A stretch of DNA of 64,000 bases from Dromaius novaehollandiae (taxonomy: Eukaryota > Chordata > Aves > Casuariiformes > Dromaiidae), in contig NC_088099.1 of NCBI RefSeq assembly GCF_036370855.1, positions 145,903,017 to 145,967,016 on the forward strand. The letters run 5' to 3'. The notes beneath the pieces were generated by a model. It was given only the letters and a program-made list of their open reading frames with translations, had not been told where the DNA came from and did not search any database. The position numbers and the translations under genes are program-made. Within the stretch, counting starts at the first letter, position 1, and each line of letters opens with the position of its first letter. Positions 58,701-64,000 of the stretch are shown piece by piece.

Positions 58701-60660
58701 GAAAAATGCCAAGAAATTCAAAGGAGTTGCACTGAACTTCACCAGCCAGGAACTTGCCCCATAATTTTTATTTTAGGCAGAAGAGGGAAAGTAAACATTT
58801 CCATAGGCCTGGAAAGAAGAACTCCTTTCTACGTGCTTATTACAAGTTCCAAGTAGACATTTTTAGAAGTTAGTCAGTAGTCACTTCAAAAGTGAAAAAC
58901 TAGCTGATTCTTCAGCTCTCTGCCAGCACACTCACGAAACTGGTATAGTTCATAAGTCATTACACAGGGTGAGAATTCTGCACGAGCTCCACAAAAAGTG
59001 GGAAAAAGTGTCTAATGGGATTTTTCCCAGAAATTATGAAGCTCCTGCTTGTTTTGCTTAATTTGGCTTCTCGTCCAGCCACCCCCTGCCTGTGCTTCTC
59101 CCATGCAGCTAACAAAGCTGATTATAAAGCCTGATGTGGCCAGTCTGGGGCAGGCGTGCTGAACGTCAAAACCATGTTTCGTGTTTTTTTATAAAACCAA
59201 ACCAAACAGAACACTTCTCCAGAAGCCCTAGCTGCAGGGAATTGTGGTTCCTTGTCAGGTATCTGCCACACAAATGCTCGCTGCTGGCTGACTATGCAGT
59301 AACAGGCTCTGGGAGCCAGAGCAAGCCCCAAAGCATGCCAAATGAATTCTTCTCCTTCCGTGATTTACCATCCCATCTAATACTGTTATTCAGACTCCCT
59401 CAACTAATATTGAGCTTTACCGGGCTAAGAAAATAAGGAAAAGTCTGCTGCTGACAACGCACATTACAATTACATGCATTGGAATAGCAATAATGCAGTG
59501 TTTCTAAAGCTGTTCCTCACAGCAGGAATTTAAGTAGCTTATTTGCAGAAAAATCTGTATTTAGCTCTGATAGTGCATGCTATCTTTGGCGTATTTTTTT
59601 CACCAACAGCACCAAGTCAAGTAAAATATAGTCCTACCACACGTGTCAGAAGATTCCCAGATTTCATATGATCAGCTACAGAAATTCTCCTGCAGTGGAT
59701 GTGGACTTTCTATTTAAGGAAATGGCCCTTTTCTTCCTTCTGTTGTGCGTGCAGACAATACTTCAATGTTGCTTCCTTCTTAAGGGTGGTCACCCTTAGG
59801 AGCACTGGACATTGAGCTAAATATATGGATGCACAACACAAAGCATATAATTTTTTAAATGGCTTCCCGTGCAGCACCTGAAACTTGCAGATGCACTGTG
59901 GGTCTTTTCTATGATTTCTAAATGATTGCATTGTATGATTTCAGTGAGTTATCAAGAGGGCTATGTTATGCGTTAACAGCCTGAAAATTAGGCCAAGGTT
60001 TCATGCCAAACCTGTGATACAGGCTCAAATTTCCTTTGCGAGTCGTGAGAAGGAAGAAGGGGATAGAAAGTTTTTCTTGATTGTCCACCGCAGTTTTGGT
60101 GTCTGCTCCCTTCCCCATGCGCTGTCCCAATTTTCCTCTAGCTCACACAGCAGAGGTGGGGAGCACTCCTCTCTACCACCAAGCCCAGTGCTGCAGGTCT
60201 CACCTATGTCCCGCAGCCTGGTGCAAGGGAGCAAAAACATCCCCATCTCCCTCCCTGGGGAACTGGGGCAGGGCAGCCTCTCATCCTGTACAGTGCTGCA
60301 TGAAATGTAGTTTTAAACACATAGAGAGACTTAAATAAACCACTAGAAAGAGTAGTTAGCTGATAACAGAATTGCTTGAATATGAGGGTATGTGAAAATA
60401 TGTCTCATTTTTGACTGGTTTCGATTGTTCCAATAAAAGATATTTCCTCTCCCTGCACACTTATATTTCAGATATGGGATCTCTGCCTAAAACCATGTCT
60501 ATATGATCTGAGCAAATATAATATCCTGCTATACAGTATAATATATAATACAAACCTCTTCCTAGTTGAACACCATATTCATGTTTTGAGATGTTTCTAA
60601 GACTAACCTCAGGATTTCAGAAGTCATCATAGGCAGATTTAGTCTGTCTTTTGTTCTGGT
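58700..60660. other. Intergenic sequence, nothing recognised
   Basis: Unique mixed-composition sequence. Open frames are at chance length. No repeat family or RNA gene was identified. Confidence 0.5.
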
Positions 60661-60723
60661 GAGACCAGAACAAAATGGGGGAGGGATGCTGGACACCCTG
60701 GAGATCGTTTATTTGTATTCCAG

Positions 60724-60847
60724 GCCTTTGTGTATGTGCAATTCTGGGAGCTCCAAGAGTTGTCAGATGCAAAAGAGAGAGGAGAAGAAGAAGGGAAATA
60801 CCGGAAATCAGTAATGAACTTGGGTTTTTACATCCTGCATTTGGCTG
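60724..60847 (+). other. Candidate exon J (unrecognised peptide)
   Basis: Acceptor GTTTATTTGTATTCCAG and donor GGCTG|GTATGT bound 124 bp, phase 0 in and phase 1 out. The peptide is charged, with Phe-Val-Tyr-Val-Gln-Phe-Trp-Glu-Leu-Gln-Glu-Leu and a Lys/Glu/Arg-rich middle. A second frame is also open. Its phase 1 end fits the acceptor at 61,794. Confidence 0.18.
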
Positions 60848-61794
60848 GTATGTGGGACATGATGTCAGGGAGACAGCTGGAGATGTGTGTTGCCTGTGTG
60901 GTAGGAAAGACAAAAGTGGAAAGAGAGAGAAGAGTTCATGACATGAACTCAGTCATCTAGCTCTGTCTCCTGAAAATTCAGTGGAAATATTGTATAGGAG
61001 GGCACGGACAAGTTGTGTGCATGTTTCGACACAAGACCTCTTTGAAAGGAGCTGGCTTTTAGAGAAATGTGTGATATATTTGAAAGTAATGAATGAAACA
61101 CTGAATGAGATGTCTTGACGCTTACCAGTTCATAAGCGAGCAAAACCTGTGATTCCTGTTGGACATCTCTCCCAGGACTAGTAATATGAGAATGGATGTC
61201 CATCCTTAGACTAAGACCTATATTTACAAAGCGATTTAGACATCCCGTGAAATCAGTGGGAATTAGATCCCCAAATGCCTTTGAGAATTTGGTATAATTA
61301 GTTCCAGGAAAATACTGCCCAAGCTGTTTTTCTCTGCTACATTCAGGACTGAAATGCAAGTAGGGATATTCTAGAACAATTGTCTTACGCTTTTGGACTT
61401 GGGTTACTAAGCATTTCTTTCTTAGTTTTGCTCAGTGAGGAGAGATCAAAGACAGGCCAGTAATCTATGAGACTGACAGTGAACACTTTTCAACTTGCTG
61501 AAAACACTGGGAATGGAGCAAGTACAGACACAAGCCACAAATCAGCGGGTGACACTAGCCAAAAGTAGTTTTTAAAGGAAGGCAAACAGGCCTGGTTCTT
61601 AATGAGGCCACAGATGTTACTGGAGATTTTGCTCTAGTGACTATCAAGACCGCACTAGCATTACACACAGATGTTACACCAAATGATCTCGGAAAGTGGG
61701 GGCGTGATGTCATTGGGGGGTTACAAATCTGGAACACATAATCGACTTATCTTTATTCCGAGAGCTCTCATAATAACCCCCCGGGCTTGCTCAG

Positions 61795-62024
61795 ATGTCT
61801 GCTTCACAAAGGAAGTGCCTGAAGAAGAGATCCTGTTCCAGGACACACATAGCTATGGTTACCGTCCAACATACCTGTTGTTTAAGTTTCTCCTTACGAG
61901 TGGCTATAACATATTTTGGAGAAGAATTATGGTTGAGTGGAAAGAGGATGAAAGGTGTAACTCCCTGTCTAGTTCAGAAAATCTATTGTTTCCAGAGGAA
62001 ACCTTGAAAACTTGTAGAGTCTAA
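61795..62024 (+). other. Candidate terminal exon K (unrecognised peptide)
   Basis: Acceptor CCCCGGGCTTGCTCAG at 61,794 opens a phase 1 frame of 76 codons ending in TAA at 62,022-62,024. The peptide includes Thr-Lys-Glu-Val-Pro-Glu-Glu-Glu-Ile-Leu-Phe-Gln-Asp and Met-Val-Glu-Trp-Lys-Glu-Asp-Glu. AATAAAA-type signals occur several hundred bases downstream (for example near 62,712). The frame also extends upstream of the acceptor, so the segment may be an unspliced chance ORF. Confidence 0.18.
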
Positions 62025-64000
62025 GCTCTCCAGGACAGTGATTGTCTAGATATTTGTCCAGTAAATCACTCAGCAAAGCTGTGTTGTATTCATAACAATG
62101 AATATTAGCAATGCGCAGTAGCTGACATTTTAAAGGGCTTTTCCTCTAATTAATACTGTAACATTTTACCTTGGCAATGATTTGTTTGTTTCTCTGCGCG
62201 TACCTCTTTGTCACTGATTCGGACCCAGTGTTCTGCCTTGCTGAAAAAAACCTTCTTAAGTGGTTCTTAAAATAGGAATTGGCTCTGATACCATTCACAT
62301 TTCTGCTGGATGAATTCGAAGGGAATAGAAAAATGACGGCCATTTCTGTTCTTCTGAAAATGTGTCATACGCTCAATACTGTAATCCTAAAAATAAGCTG
62401 ATGTGCGAAAGCCTGTATGGCTACTGTCTCACTTGATTCTCACCAAGCACACATTTAAGTGCCTTTCTGAATCAGCACATTGTGAAACCTTCCTTGCAAG
62501 GAGCAGGGAGAGTGCCGATAGCTCTAGCAACTCCTCTTCACCTTTCAAGCAAAGCAAGTGAGACCATTGCTCAAATACCAGAAATGTAAAAATCTGACTT
62601 TTCAATAGTAAAATATCAAATGGGGAATATTTTCCTCTAAAATGGAAGAAAGAGCACTTTATAAACTTCAGTAGGTTTCAATTATTTTCTTTTCAGTGAG
62701 TGTAAATTTAAAATAAAATGGGGTTGATTTTCCCTCTTACTGGCTTCAAGGGCAAGAGAGGTTATGAATTCCACAAAAGCTCTCTGGGCAGTGTTCAGAT
62801 GAAAGGGTTTGCTGTATGGCATGGCACAGTGTTTTAGGTGACCTTCCTTGCTTCTTCCAAAAGCAGGTGTATCTGTTCTGGGCTATCATAACTAGACAGG
62901 AAGGAAAAAACAGTTTTGTCACCTTTCCTTATTAGCAGGACCTCTTTACAGGAAGACAGGAAAGACACTGTGCTGATCAAGGTCTGCAAAATTTGGCTAA
63001 GAGTATGAGGGAGCAGTGTTTTATCTCTGCCCAGAGTGGCTGTCCAGGCTGATTGCACTGAGCAGTGCTCTCCCAGGCAGTATTAACTTAAATCTCTGTG
63101 CCTTCAGCCTTGTAAAAACAGGGGCTTACAAACAGCTGGAGCTGTGCTTATGGGGAGAAGAGGAGCCACACACAGGACTGCAGCCTGGCAACCTCCTCTC
63201 CCCGGCTCCCAAAGGCTGTGCTGCTCCTGCGGTCTCCAGCTACCCTCAGCCCCAGCGATGGCGAGATGCGCCTCTCTGAGATCGTCCTTGCCTTTGGTCC
63301 TCTTCCGAGACAGCTGCCACACTATGTGCAGCTGAGTTCATCCTGGACAATCCACTGAAGCCTCCTGAAGCAGGGAAAAACTGTCTTGCTAGCCCTGGAT
63401 CTGGCTTTCCTCCAAGGGATGCTCGTTGCCACCATGCATGCAGGTATCATAGTGTAGCACGGACATCTTCAAGGGGACCGTGGTGGCAGGGCAAGCAATG
63501 GGGGACACATCTGGCAAGCCTGGTGACCTGACAAGGCAGACAGTAGGCTCAGGCCCCATGATGGAGACAGTGCAGGGATGGACAGCAGCAGGGTGGCACG
63601 CCTTTCAGTGGAGACCCTTGGACCAGATTCACCCCACCTAAAGATCTCTGGCAGATTCTGTTTTTTCCTGTTGAGTAGATATGGAGCTAAGTGCTGAGGA
63701 CTGTGTGACATAAACCCAGGTCTTGGGACATACACTGCAACCCGTAATGATGTCTTTTCTACTTTTGTGTGCATCCTTGCCGGTCCTCAGTGTAACCTGG
63801 CTAAAGATCAAGCTAACTGGGTGTTTCTGGTTTGGGCAGGGGTGCACCTTGGAGAGAGGCTGTGATACTGTGGTGATTGCATGTTGTTCCCTGATGCTGG
63901 GAGAAGGAGGAAGCCAGCTGGTCTGTGCAGGAGACCCTGGCAGCACTGATTTCAGCCCTCAAGTTCTCCGAAAATCTGATGTCAGTCAAAACCCCAGCCA
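62025..64000. other. Intergenic sequence to window end
   Basis: Unique sequence with no recognised gene or repeat. A short AT-rich part at 62,090-62,200 contains CTCTAATTAATACTG. The rest is unremarkable. Confidence 0.5.

Noticed and set aside
1..64000. CRISPR arrays, bacterial-type operons, rRNA or tRNA genes
   Set aside because: The DNA is vertebrate. No regular repeat-spacer array, tRNA A/B-box cloverleaf or rRNA sequence was seen.

Overview
The window looks like part of a bird genome. It holds the 3' half of one recognisable protein gene, GDF6 (growth/differentiation factor 6, also called BMP13), on the + strand, followed by more than 50 kb with no gene I can recognise. The evidence for a bird is two CR1 LINE 3' ends (about 49,980-50,182 and 56,688-56,842) carrying the 'GGACTAGATGAYCTCCAGAGG...' and 'ATTCTRTG' signature, sparse interspersed repeats, and a developmental gene with extreme GC content. 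Another sauropsid cannot be excluded. In mammals the flank 3' of GDF6 is a gene desert carrying long-range GDF6 enhancers, which fits the layout seen here.

Layout. 1-7,248: the 3' part of GDF6 intron 1, alternating very GC-rich CpG-island blocks (about 530-1,600, 2,060-3,640, 5,170-6,490) with AT-rich islets that look like conserved regulatory DNA. 7,249-8,111: GDF6 exon 2, encoding most of the prodomain and the whole 120-residue mature ligand. 8,112 to about 10,030: the likely 3' UTR, GC-rich at first and then AT-rich, with two Pumilio-type sites and a terminal ATTAAA. About 10,065-10,740: a moderate CpG-bearing block ending in an exon-like segment with a good Kozak ATG and a strong donor. 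About 13,190-15,035: a decayed CR1/L3-type LINE. 15-64 kb: mostly unique sequence with simple repeats, two short CR1 tails and several AT-rich, homeodomain-motif-dense segments that are candidate GDF6 enhancers (18.1, 26.4, 36.9, 51.9, 53.1 and 58.3 kb).

The most speculative result is a set of exon-like segments on the + strand (28.5, 29.9, 33.7, 36.0, 45.8, 47.2, 54.0, 60.7 and 61.8 kb). They have canonical splice sites, and from 33.7 to 61.8 kb their intron phases are mutually compatible. I cannot assign the resulting peptide to a family. Exon-like false positives are abundant in vertebrate DNA, so this is a hypothesis to test and not a gene call.

GDF6 exon 1 (signal peptide and first part of the prodomain) is not in the window and must lie upstream. 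All calls come from reading the sequence. Conservation and expression were not measured.
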